Under the pieces are notes generated by a model, which was not told the origin of the DNA, did not search any database, and saw nothing but the letters and a program-made list of their open reading frames with translations. A DNA stretch of 64,000 nucleotides from NCBI RefSeq assembly GCF_004123145.1, contig NZ_SDKC01000001.1, positions 151,501-215,500 of the forward strand, in the 5' to 3' direction. Both the position numbers and the translations under genes were made by a program. Of this stretch, positions 9,708 through 17,716 are shown one piece after another (the stretch's first letter is position 1; each line of letters begins with the position of its first letter). This DNA comes from Blautia faecicola (GTDB lineage Bacteria > Bacillota > Clostridia > Lachnospirales > Lachnospiraceae).

Positions 9708-9824
9708 AGCGGAAGAAAATGCGAATATGACGGATTCTTTTCTGACATTTTTTCTCATTCAGTTGTTTTTGATTGCATCTTTTTTTGAAACAAAGTAAAA
9801 TACTAATGGAAAAAATGAAATAAC

Positions 9825-10057
9825 GTAACTGTTCAGTACCTTCACAGTTACGAGCCAAAATGCATTTAAACGATAAAATCACGCTTTGCGAGTTTTTATC
9901 GTTATCGCGGCACTCCTCAAGGTTCCGTGCAAGCACGGACTTTGACTCGTTGCTCGCGTAAATCACCTTCGGTGATGGCATTTTGGCTTGTATGTCTCGG
10001 GATTTTGACATATTCATGTCAAAACACCTCGCGGGACAGTGGCTACTGAATAGTTAC
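9825..10057 (+). mobile_element. 233-bp MITE with 8-bp target duplication (IS66-like ends)
   Basis: The ends are inverted: GTAACTGTTCAGTA at 9825-9838 and TACTGAATAGTTAC at 10044-10057, matching at 13 of 14 positions. They are immediately flanked by a perfect direct repeat, GAAATAAC, at 9817-9824 and 10058-10065. An 8-bp duplication and termini starting GTAA are family features of IS66, so this looks like a non-autonomous IS66-type derivative. Inside are nested hairpins: AGCCAAAATGC with GCATTTTGGCT (9853-9863 and 9978-9988), CCGTGC with GCACGG, ATCACC with GGTGAT, and TTTTGACAT with ATGTCAAAA. No transposase is encoded. It occupies most of the gap between the importer and the malic enzyme gene, and may carry terminator or promoter activity for them. 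Confidence 0.75.
9870..9963 (-). repeat. Structured dispersed repeat, copy 1 (inside the MITE)
   Basis: Read on the minus strand, this segment matches 57071-57162 at roughly 54 of the first 61 positions by hand alignment. A hairpin with conserved loop ACTCGC..AGCGTG follows, whose stem differs in sequence but remains paired in both copies. See the copy upstream of metG. Confidence 0.65.
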
Positions 10058-10086
10058 GAAATAACAATATATGCAGGAGGAGAAAC

Positions 10087-11259
10087 ATGGATAACAAAGA
10101 ATTCGCTTTACAGGAACACGAAAAATGGGCTGGAAAAATTGAAGTGATCAGTCGTGCAAAACTGGAAACACCGGAAGATCTGGCTGTTTGCTATACACCG
10201 GGTGTTGCAGAACCCTGCATCAAAATATCAGAGGATGTGAATCTTTCTTATAAATATACCCGTCGTCACAATATGGTAGCGGTTGTCACAGACGGAAGTG
10301 CCGTACTGGGACTGGGTGATATTGGACCGGAAGCCGGTATGCCGGTTATGGAAGGAAAATGCTGTCTGTTTAAGGCATTTGGCGATGTGGATGCATTTCC
10401 ACTGTGTGTGCGAACCAAAGATGTGGACGAGATCGTAAAGACCGTCAGCCTGCTGGCGGGAAGTTTCGGTGGAGTCAATCTGGAAGATATTTCCGCACCG
10501 CGTTGTTTTGAGATCGAGCGCAAGTTAAAAGAGTGCTGTGATATTCCGATCTTCCACGATGACCAGCACGGAACCGCAGTGGTAACGATGGCAGCCATGA
10601 TCAATGCGCTGAAAGTAGTCGGAAAGAAGATTAATGAGATCAAAGTAGTAACTTCCGGAGCAGGTGCAGCCGGTATCGCGATCATCAAACTGCTGATCAG
10701 CATGGGTCTGAAAAATGTGATCATGTGTGACCGGAAGGGTGCGATCTACAAAGGCCGTGAAGGACTGAACAAAGAGAAAGAGGAGATGGCTGAGATCTCC
10801 AACCAGAACATGGAAAAAGGAAGCCTGGCAGATGTGATCAAGGGTGCTGACGTATTTATCGGTGTATCTGCACCAGGAACCGTGACACAGGAAATGGTTC
10901 GCACAATGGCTCCGAATCCGATTCTTTTCCCGATGGCAAACCCGACACCGGAGATCATGCCGGAAGAGGCAAAGGCAGCAGGTGCAGCCGTAATCGGAAC
11001 CGGAAGAAGTGATTTCCCGAACCAGATCAACAACGTACTGGCATTCCCGGGTATCTTCCGTGGTGCGCTGGATGTGAGAGCGAGCGATATCAACGATGAG
11101 ATGAAGGTAGCCGCTGCGTATGCGATCGCAAATATTATCACGGATGAGGAGAGAAATGCAGAGTATATCATTCCGAATCCATTTGACAAACGGGTAGCAA
11201 AGGCAGTTGCCGAGGCAGTTGCGAAGGCTGCAAGAGATACGGGAGTTGCAAGAATCTAA
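10087..11259 (+). CDS. NAD(P)-dependent malic enzyme
   Basis: A 390-residue soluble enzyme that oxidatively decarboxylates malate to pyruvate. The malic N-domain motifs are YTPGVAEPC, LGLGDIGPEAGMPVMEGK (including the catalytic Lys) and DISAPRCFEIE. FHDDQHGTAVV supplies metal ligands, and SGAGAAGIA about residue 200 begins the nucleotide-binding fold. The length fits the short bacterial form without a phosphotransacetylase extension. GCAGGAGGAG precedes the ATG. Whether NAD or NADP is preferred cannot be decided here. A dicarboxylate symporter lies 6 kb away and could supply malate, but the two are not in one operon. Confidence 0.95.
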   Translation: MDNKEFALQEHEKWAGKIEVISRAKLETPEDLAVCYTPGVAEPCIKISEDVNLSYKYTRRHNMVAVVTDGSAVLGLGDIGPEAGMPVMEGKCCLFKAFGDVDAFPLCVRTKDVDEIVKTVSLLAGSFGGVNLEDISAPRCFEIERKLKECCDIPIFHDDQHGTAVVTMAAMINALKVVGKKINEIKVVTSGAGAAGIAIIKLLISMGLKNVIMCDRKGAIYKGREGLNKEKEEMAEISNQNMEKGSLADVIKGADVFIGVSAPGTVTQEMVRTMAPNPILFPMANPTPEIMPEEAKAAGAAVIGTGRSDFPNQINNVLAFPGIFRGALDVRASDINDEMKVAAAYAIANIITDEERNAEYIIPNPFDKRVAKAVAEAVAKAARDTGVARI

Positions 11260-11334
11260 GAAATTCAGAAGCTGCTGTGGTGATGGAGTGGCTGTGCGTA
11301 TAGTTGCTCAGGCGGGAAAGTAATAGAAAAACAG

Positions 11335-11382
11335 AAAATCAGATGCGGGCTACAGAAATACTGTAACGGCATCTGATTTTTT
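11335..11382. terminator. Bidirectional terminator between malic enzyme and araC-type gene
   Basis: AAAATCAGATGC pairs with GCATCTGATTTTTT across a 22-bp loop. It is A-rich on one side and T-rich on the other, so it can stop both converging transcripts. Confidence 0.85.
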
Positions 11383-11428
11383 ACTGCAATAGATAACAAA
11401 AATTGATCTGTGGATCGATTTTGACTAT

Positions 11429-12265
11429 TTATTTCTGGTGCTTCTGACGATAGGTTCGTGGAGAGACACCTACCAGTTTTTTAAATGCCTGTGTAAAATA
11501 GTTCTGCGAAGAAAATCCACTGGACTCGGCGATCTGTGTGATGGAGTAATCGGTGTCACACAACAATCGTTTGCTGTGGGCGATCCGCAGTTGCAGCAGG
11601 TAGTTGATCGGCGAGACGGAGAAGGCAGCAGAAAACTGATGGGAGAGGTAGTATTTATCCCAGTGGACGATGGCTGCGATCCGCTCGAGTGTTACCGGTT
11701 CGTGGAAGTGCTCTTCGATGTAGGCTTTGGCGCGCTGACATTCATACGGAATATCGGTTGGCGGCGCAAAGGAAAATTCCTCCCCGGTGATCCGGTGGAG
11801 CTGCAACAGCAGGATGGACAGGTAATGCTGGCAGACTTCCTCATAGGAAGTCTGTTTTTTTTGCAGTTCTTCCAGGATCGCGTGCAGGAGTGAGAGGATC
11901 ATCTCCCGGTGGGAGGAGAGCTGGAAGATCTGGAAGGGGGAGAAGGTTTCTCCTTCGTGGAAGCAAAACTGGAGGTTATCGATTCCAAGCACAATATAGT
12001 GCATTTTTTTTTCTGGTGAGGAGCGTTCGGTATGGTGGACTTTGGGGTTGACGATGACGAGGGTGTTTTTTCGCAGGGGGATCCGGGTTTCGTCGGTGCA
12101 CAGCCATCCTTCGCCGTCGGTCACGTAGAAGAGTTCGGTGCAGTCGTGGGAGTGGAGGACGCTGTTCCAGTCGGAGCCGAAGGAGGAGGAGGTTACGTAG
12201 CGGAGGTGCTGGTGGGTTTGGTGTTCGGGGGACAGGTCGGTTAGGGAGTATGAAAGTGTGGACAT
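11429..12265 (-). CDS. AraC-family transcriptional regulator
   Basis: A 278-residue protein with an N-terminal cupin-like sensor domain (about 15-130, HSHDCTELFYVTDGEGWL) and a C-terminal double helix-turn-helix (about 175-275, ending SSGFSSQNYFTQAFKKLVGV). Such regulators usually activate neighbouring sugar genes in response to a carbohydrate ligand. It is transcribed away from the GH112 gene, with a palindromic element between them, so GH112 is the most likely target. The start at 12265 is preceded on the minus strand by an AAGGAGG ribosome site. Confidence 0.9.
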   Translation of the reverse strand: MSTLSYSLTDLSPEHQTHQHLRYVTSSSFGSDWNSVLHSHDCTELFYVTDGEGWLCTDETRIPLRKNTLVIVNPKVHHTERSSPEKKMHYIVLGIDNLQFCFHEGETFSPFQIFQLSSHREMILSLLHAILEELQKKQTSYEEVCQHYLSILLLQLHRITGEEFSFAPPTDIPYECQRAKAYIEEHFHEPVTLERIAAIVHWDKYYLSHQFSAAFSVSPINYLLQLRIAHSKRLLCDTDYSITQIAESSGFSSQNYFTQAFKKLVGVSPRTYRQKHQK

Positions 12266-12309
12266 ATGGGGATACCTCCTTGTTTTTGGTAAAAGGTTGA
12301 TAGACGGAC

Positions 12310-12539
12310 GAAATTGCGGTCATGCTTCTGGAGCCACACAACCGCTGGTAACGCAAATCTGAACTAGTCACTAACTCCGACTATGTTTGCGAGGGTCGGC
12401 TGACCCTCGTAAAAGTCTGCGTTGCATTGCACCCGAAGGAAGCTGCCAGTGGCAGGTTCCGTAGGTAAGTGCCGGATTTCATCTGTGCTAAGGGCACCAG
12501 CAAAAGGCTGTGTGGCTCCAGAAGCATGACCGCAATTTC
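12310..12539. mobile_element. 230-bp MITE-like element with perfect 31-bp terminal inverted repeats
   Basis: Positions 12310-12340 are the exact reverse complement of 12509-12539 (arms begin GAAATTGCGGTCATGC). The similarity continues inward in a weaker form. Internal hairpins include GAGGGTC with GACCCTC near 12390 and CTGCCA with TGGCAG near 12448. There is no transposase, and no clean target duplication is visible; GACGG occurs just outside both ends but offset. A short ORF on the minus strand across it is probably not a gene. It separates the AraC-type gene from GH112. Confidence 0.65.
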
Positions 12540-12724
12540 TGACGGTGGCAAACCCGGAACAGTATGATGCTGCGAGAAGTTTGCGCAGGAATATATCGTA
12601 GGATGCCACTAGAAAAAACGTAGATGAAATATTTTACTGGTTTATATACGTCAGTATAGCAAAGAATCGCTTATACCGCAAGATATCTAATGTTTGGAAC
12701 AAAAGTAGCATAGAAAGAATGGTG

Positions 12725-12878
12725 GGGATTGGATATAATGAATTTAGTGCAGCGGACGGGAAACAGTTGCCTGTCTGATGCAGACTGGAATAGGACTGCC
12801 GGCAGTGAGAGACAGATAGGGGAAAAGGTCATTGTCGGCAGTTATTTCTGGTGATTTATGATTTGGGATTGGATATAA
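12725..12878 (+). promoter_or_regulatory. Control region of GH112 with 14-bp direct repeat
   Basis: GGGATTGGATATAA occurs at 12725-12738 and again, identically, at 12865-12878. The first copy contains a TATAAT (12734-12739) with only a weak -35 (TAGAAA), as expected for an activator-dependent promoter. A CTGCCG..CGGCAG inverted repeat lies between the copies. Binding by the neighbouring AraC protein is inference. Confidence 0.4.
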
Positions 12879-12932
12879 GCGCAATTGGTAAGGTTCCGAG
12901 AGTGATAATAAAGAAAGGGAGAGGTGTGTGTT

Positions 12933-15098
12933 ATGGGTAAAGAGTGTACAACGGGCAGAGTAACGATTCCGACTGATGTGGATGTCGTACCGGAGACACT
13001 GGAGCTGGTGAAACGGTGGGGGGCAGATGCGATTCGTGACTGCGATGGTACCGATTATCCGGAAGAATTGAAGAAGGTGGATGCGAAGGTATACGCAACA
13101 TATTATACAACCAGAAAAGATAATGCATGGGCGAAGGCGAATCCGGATGAGATTCAGCAGATGTATATTATGACATCGTTCCATACAGCGACAAAGGGTG
13201 AGCTGTCGATTCATCTGATGGATCATCTGTATCCGGATATGTTAAAGGTAAATTCGCATGATGATATCCAGAGATGGTGGGAAGTCATTGACCGTACGAC
13301 GGGAAAAGTGGTCCCGGTGACGGAGTGGAGTTACAGTGAGGAGACCGGGGATGTGACGATCAAACCGGCGAAGGCTTTTCATGATTATACGGTAAGTTTT
13401 CTGGCTTATATTATGTGGGATCCGGTGCATATGTATAATGCGGTGACCAACGACTGGCAGGGCGTGGAAAAACAGATCACGTTTGATGTCCGTCAGCCGA
13501 AGACAAAAGAATACTCCAAGAAACGTCTGAGAAAATTCCTGGAGAGCCATCCGTATGTGGATGTGGTTCGTTTCACGACATTTTTCCATCAGTTCACACT
13601 GATCTTTGACGAGCTGGCAAGAGAGAAATATGTAGACTGGTATGGTTATTCTGCATCGGTAAGTCCGTATATTCTGGAACAGTTTGAACAGGAAGTTGGT
13701 TATAAGTTCCGCCCGGAATTTATCATCGATCAGGGTTACATGAACAACATGTACCGGATTCCGTCCAAGGAATTCATGGATTTTACCGCGTTCCAGAGAA
13801 GAGAAGTCACGAAACTGGCGAAAGAGTTTGTAGATATCGTGCATGAATACGGAAAAGAAGCAATGATGTTCCTCGGCGATCACTGGATCGGTATGGAGCC
13901 GTTTATGGATGAGTTCAAGTCCGTAGGACTGGACGCCGTGGTAGGTTCTGTGGGAAATGGAGCAACGCTTCGTCTGATCAGTGATATTCCTGGTGTCAAA
14001 TATACCGAGGGACGTTTCCTTCCGTATTTCTTCCCGGATACCTTCCATGAGGGTGGAGATCCGGTAAAAGAAGCGAAGGTAAACTGGGTAACAGCCCGTC
14101 GTGCGATCTTAAGAAAACCGATCGACCGTATCGGTTACGGCGGATACCTGAAACTGGCGGTACAGTTCCCGGAATTTATCGATTATGTGGAAAGTGTCTG
14201 CAAGGAATTCCGTACCCTGTATGAAAATATCAAAGGAACCACACCGTACTGTGTAAAAACCGTAGCCGTATTAAACTGCTGGGGTAAGATGCGTGCGTGG
14301 GGTAATCATATGGTACATCATGCGATTTACCATAAACAGAACTATTCTTATGCGGGCATCATGGAAGCGTTGAGCGGTGCACCGTTTGATGTACGGTTTA
14401 TCACTTTTGATGATATCCGCAAGAACCCGGATATGCTCAAAGATATCGATGTCATTCTGAACGTGGGAGACGGCGATACGGCCTATACCGGCGGAGATAA
14501 CTGGACAGATGAGACGATTGTTTCTGCAATCAATGAATTTGTATACAATGGCGGCGGATTTATCGGAATCGGTGAGCCGACCGGTCATCAGTGGGAAGGC
14601 AAATACATTCAGTTAAGAAGTGTTCTTGGAGTGGAACGCGAAAATGGATTTGACCTGAACAAAGACAAATACAACTGGGAAGAGCATACCCACTTTATCA
14701 CTGAGGACTGCAAGGGAGATGTGGACTTCGGAGAAGGAAAGAAAAACATGTATGCTCTGCCGGATACTACGATCATCCGCCAGATTGATAAAGAAGTGCA
14801 GATGGCAGTCAACTCTTTTGGAGAAGGAAGAGGCGTCTATATCAGCGGTCTGCCATACAGCTTTGAAAACAGCCGTGTGCTGTACCGTGCGATCCTGTGG
14901 GCTGCACACGATGAAGAAAACCTGCATCGCTGGTTCAGCAGCAACTACAACGTAGAAGTACATGCCTATGTAAAGAATGGTAAATACTGTATCGTAAACA
15001 ATACCTATGAACCGCAGGATACCACTGTTTACAAGGGTGACGGAACAAGCTTTGATCTGCATATGGAAGCAAATGAGATTATCTGGAAGGAAATCTAA
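12933..15098 (+). CDS. GH112 galactosyl phosphorylase (lacto-N-biose/galacto-N-biose or galactosyl-rhamnose type)
   Basis: ATG 12933 sits 8 bp after GGGAGAGG; a GTG at 12924 is a less likely start. The 721-residue protein has no signal peptide. The N-terminus (GRVTIPTDVDVVPETLELVK, then RWGADAIRDCDGTDYPEEL) is characteristic of GH112, with the TIM barrel, a glutamine-amidotransferase-like middle domain and a C-terminal beta domain. The family phosphorolyses beta-galactosides such as Gal-beta-1,3-HexNAc, from mucin and milk, or Gal-beta-1,4-rhamnose, releasing galactose-1-phosphate in the cytoplasm. I cannot settle the acceptor specificity. The next gene is an RmlD-like reductase, which hints at deoxyhexose chemistry but is weak evidence. 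Confidence 0.9.
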   Translation: MGKECTTGRVTIPTDVDVVPETLELVKRWGADAIRDCDGTDYPEELKKVDAKVYATYYTTRKDNAWAKANPDEIQQMYIMTSFHTATKGELSIHLMDHLYPDMLKVNSHDDIQRWWEVIDRTTGKVVPVTEWSYSEETGDVTIKPAKAFHDYTVSFLAYIMWDPVHMYNAVTNDWQGVEKQITFDVRQPKTKEYSKKRLRKFLESHPYVDVVRFTTFFHQFTLIFDELAREKYVDWYGYSASVSPYILEQFEQEVGYKFRPEFIIDQGYMNNMYRIPSKEFMDFTAFQRREVTKLAKEFVDIVHEYGKEAMMFLGDHWIGMEPFMDEFKSVGLDAVVGSVGNGATLRLISDIPGVKYTEGRFLPYFFPDTFHEGGDPVKEAKVNWVTARRAILRKPIDRIGYGGYLKLAVQFPEFIDYVESVCKEFRTLYENIKGTTPYCVKTVAVLNCWGKMRAWGNHMVHHAIYHKQNYSYAGIMEALSGAPFDVRFITFDDIRKNPDMLKDIDVILNVGDGDTAYTGGDNWTDETIVSAINEFVYNGGGFIGIGEPTGHQWEGKYIQLRSVLGVERENGFDLNKDKYNWEEHTHFITEDCKGDVDFGEGKKNMYALPDTTIIRQIDKEVQMAVNSFGEGRGVYISGLPYSFENSRVLYRAILWAAHDEENLHRWFSSNYNVEVHAYVKNGKYCIVNNTYEPQDTTVYKGDGTSFDLHMEANEIIWKEI

Positions 15099-15164
15099 GA
15101 GTAAACAGAAACTAAAATGTAAAATATTGACTTTCCGACAGAATACAGGTAAAATAAAGTATGT

Positions 15165-15325
15165 TTAGCGGCTTGCCGGGAGGCAAGTCGCTATTTTCGT
15201 TGCCAAGCATACGACAAAAGGTCCGGTGGACCTTTTTAGTGATGTTGTATACGAAGGGAGCTGACAGTGACAGCTTCTGCGGAGGGGATGGTATGCAAAG
15301 GCGATTTTGTGGCAAGAATGATCAC
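15165..15325. repeat. Hairpin-rich intergenic block including a terminator
   Basis: The gap 15099-15473 contains AGCGGCTTGCC..GGCAAGTCGCT, then AAAAGGTCC GGT GGACCTTTTT (15216-15237), which works as an intrinsic terminator for GH112, and an AGCTGACAGTGACAGCT-like hairpin near 15260. GCATACGAC and GTTGTATAC flank the terminator stem and extend it imperfectly. The layout resembles an interspersed intergenic repeat; the AGCTGNCAGTGNCAG part is also found in the element at 12310-12539. Confidence 0.45.
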
Positions 15326-15473
15326 GTGATGAGATTGTAAGAAAACCACAATGAAGAAGCGTAAGAAACAGGAAACTGTCAACCAGTCTGAATATCTGCA
15401 ACAATCATGTGAGTGCAGTTACAGATGTTCAGATCTCTCAGGGAAACCCCGGAAAAGTAATGGGAGGAACAAG

Positions 15474-16319
15474 ATGAAGAAAATATGGATTACCGGTGCG
15501 GAGGGACATATCGGAACCGCACTGCTCGATCTGCTTGAAGGCGTGGAATACCAGTTGCTGCCGACGGATATCGAGGAAGTGGATATCACAAAGATTGATG
15601 AGGTTACACAGTTTGTACATGTCAACCGTCCGGATGTTGTGATCAACTGTGCAGGCCTGACCGATGTACAGGAATGTGAAAACAATGTAGATGAAGCGTA
15701 TCGTGTCAATGCGATCGGTGTGAGAAATGTGGCACTGGCTGCCAATGAGGTCAATGCGAAAGTGATACAGATTTCTACTGATGATGTCTTTGATAAGGAA
15801 TCGCGGGTTCCGTATAATGAATTTGACAATGTGCATCCGAGAACGATCTATGGAAAATCAAAAGAAGCGGGAGAAAAGATTTTAACCCAGCTGTTAAATC
15901 GGTTTGTGATTATCCGAAGCTCCTGGATCTATGGAATCGGAAGAGATTTTGTGGATGAAGTGCTTCGCAATGTGGGACAGGGAAAGACGATGGAAGTGCC
16001 GAACAACCAGTATGCGGCGCCGACCAGCGCGAAAGAACTGGCGAAGGTGATCCGTTATTTTATTGATAATGAAGAATATGGTCTGTATCATGTGGTCTGC
16101 CCGGGAAGCTGCAGCAGATATGAATTTGCAAGAACGATTCTTGAGTATTCCGGAAAAGCCGGAGAACTGGATCTGTATCCGGTTGTGATCGAGGATTCTG
16201 CGCGCCCGACATACTCCGTTCTGGACAACATGATGCTTCGTCTGACCGGCATCGAAGAGCCGAAAGACTGGAAGGCAGCCCTGAAAGAATATCTGGATGA
16301 GACAGGAGGGTTGGAATAA
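15474..16319 (+). CDS. RmlD-like sugar-nucleotide reductase (SDR superfamily)
   Basis: ATG 15474 follows GGGAGGAAC and gives 281 residues; the frame is open further upstream but without a ribosome site. ITGAEGHIGTALLDLL is the Rossmann TGxxGxxG motif. NCAGLTDVQECENN, STDDVFD and the catalytic YGKSK are typical of dTDP-4-dehydrorhamnose reductase relatives. Other rhamnose-synthesis genes (rmlA, B, C) are not nearby, so its substrate is open. Its stop overlaps the start of the symporter gene by one base (TAATG), showing coupling. Confidence 0.85.
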   Translation: MKKIWITGAEGHIGTALLDLLEGVEYQLLPTDIEEVDITKIDEVTQFVHVNRPDVVINCAGLTDVQECENNVDEAYRVNAIGVRNVALAANEVNAKVIQISTDDVFDKESRVPYNEFDNVHPRTIYGKSKEAGEKILTQLLNRFVIIRSSWIYGIGRDFVDEVLRNVGQGKTMEVPNNQYAAPTSAKELAKVIRYFIDNEEYGLYHVVCPGSCSRYEFARTILEYSGKAGELDLYPVVIEDSARPTYSVLDNMMLRLTGIEEPKDWKAALKEYLDETGGLE

Positions 16320-17602
16320 TGGCAAAAAATACTGCAGAAAAAACAAAGAAGAAAATTGGTCTGTCTACGCAGATCTTCATCGCACTGCTGATCGGAGCTC
16401 TGTTTGGAGTTGTGATCCATTACTGGATTCCTTCCAGTTATATCAAAGATACCGTCATCGTAGAAGGGGTTCTCTATGTGGTTGGACAGGGATTCATCCG
16501 TTTGATGCAGATGCTGGTTGTACCTCTGGTATTCTGCTCTCTGATCTGCGGAAGTATGGCCATCGGAGATACCAAGACTCTGGGAAAAGTTGGTGTAAAA
16601 ACCATCGGATTCTATCTGGTAACCACAGCCCTGGCTGTATGCGTGGCTCTGGGAAGTGCTCTGCTGATCAATCCGGGCCGGGGTCTTGATATGGATGCTG
16701 TTCAGAAAGGAACCGTATCTTCCGCTACAGAAGCCACCAGTCTGGTGGATACTCTGTTAAATATCATCCCGAAAAACCCGATACAGTCCATGGCGAACGG
16801 CGATATGCTGCCGATCATCGTATTTGCCCTGTTTGTGGGTATCATGCTGGCAAAACTGGGAACCAGAGGTTCGGTTGTAGCAAACTTCTTCAGCCAGTTT
16901 AACGATGTGATGATGGAGATGACCATGGCGATCATGAAGGTCGCACCGATCGGTGTGTTCTGCCTGATCGCACGTACGTTTGCAACCGTTGGTTTCTCCG
17001 CATTTGCGCCGATGTTAAAATACATGGGTAACGTAACCCTTGCGCTGGCGATCCAGTGTCTGATCGTATATCAGATCCTGCTGTTCGTATTTACAAGACT
17101 GAATCCGCTCAAATTTATCAAAAAGTTCCTGCCGGTTATGGGATTTGCATTTTCCACGGCAACATCTAATGCGACGATCCCTATGTCCATCGACACGCTG
17201 AGTAAGAAAATGGGTGTATCTAAGCAGATATCTTCTTTTACTATCCCTCTGGGTGCAACCATTAACATGGACGGAACATCCATTATGCAGGGCGTGGCAG
17301 TAGTATTTATCGCTCAGGCCTACGGCATTCCCCTTACCATGGGTAACCTGGCAACCGTAGTCGTAACTGCCACTCTAGCATCTATCGGTACAGCCGGTGT
17401 GCCAAGCGTTGGTCTGGTGACTCTGGCGATGGTACTGAATTCCGTAGGACTTCCGACCGAAGGTATCGCCCTGATCATGGGTATCGACCGTATCCTGGAT
17501 ATGATCCGTACCGCAGTCAACATCACCGGTGATGCTGTATGTACAACGATCGTATGCCATCAGGAAGGCAGCCTGAACAGAGAAGTATTTAATAAAGACT
17601 GA
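16319..17602 (+). CDS. Dicarboxylate/amino acid:cation symporter (DAACS family)
   Basis: A 427-residue membrane protein with about eight transmembrane helices plus hairpins. It has the serine-rich region FAFSTATSNATIPMS and the substrate/cation motif TINMDGTSIMQG, hallmarks of the GltP/DctA/SstT family. It imports glutamate/aspartate, Ser/Thr or C4-dicarboxylates with Na+ or H+; the substrate cannot be assigned from sequence. It is cotranscribed with the RmlD-like gene and closed by a terminator. Confidence 0.93.
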   Translation: MAKNTAEKTKKKIGLSTQIFIALLIGALFGVVIHYWIPSSYIKDTVIVEGVLYVVGQGFIRLMQMLVVPLVFCSLICGSMAIGDTKTLGKVGVKTIGFYLVTTALAVCVALGSALLINPGRGLDMDAVQKGTVSSATEATSLVDTLLNIIPKNPIQSMANGDMLPIIVFALFVGIMLAKLGTRGSVVANFFSQFNDVMMEMTMAIMKVAPIGVFCLIARTFATVGFSAFAPMLKYMGNVTLALAIQCLIVYQILLFVFTRLNPLKFIKKFLPVMGFAFSTATSNATIPMSIDTLSKKMGVSKQISSFTIPLGATINMDGTSIMQGVAVVFIAQAYGIPLTMGNLATVVVTATLASIGTAGVPSVGLVTLAMVLNSVGLPTEGIALIMGIDRILDMIRTAVNITGDAVCTTIVCHQEGSLNREVFNKD

Positions 17603-17621
17603 AAATAAAAACAGAAAAAAG

Positions 17622-17675
17622 AAAGGCGCGAAGCTGTCGGGATCAGAAAAATCTGACGGTTTCGTGCCTTTTTTG
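17622..17675. terminator. Terminator between symporter and histidine kinase genes
   Basis: AAAGGCGCGAAGCTGTCGG pairs imperfectly with CTGACGGTTTCGTGCCTTTT, ending in T residues. It serves the plus-strand symporter and probably also the converging minus-strand kinase. Confidence 0.8.
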
Positions 17676-17716
17676 GTGAAAATTTATCAAGAATGAAAGG
17701 TGTCTGATACCAGAGA

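Noticed and set aside
9649-10017. 122-codon minus-strand ORF after the importer
   Set aside because: It spans the end of the permease gene and the MITE and shows no protein-like features.
10005-10027. TTGACA at 10005 as a promoter for the malic enzyme
   Set aside because: It is half of a palindrome within the MITE and has no -10 at a suitable distance.
11438-11893. 151-codon plus-strand ORF opposite the AraC-type gene
   Set aside because: The minus strand encodes a complete regulator with recognisable HTH motifs; the plus frame has no family features.
12364-12609. 81-codon minus-strand ORF across the 31-bp inverted-repeat element
   Set aside because: It lies mostly inside the palindromic element and has no ribosome site; such frames arise by chance in repeats.
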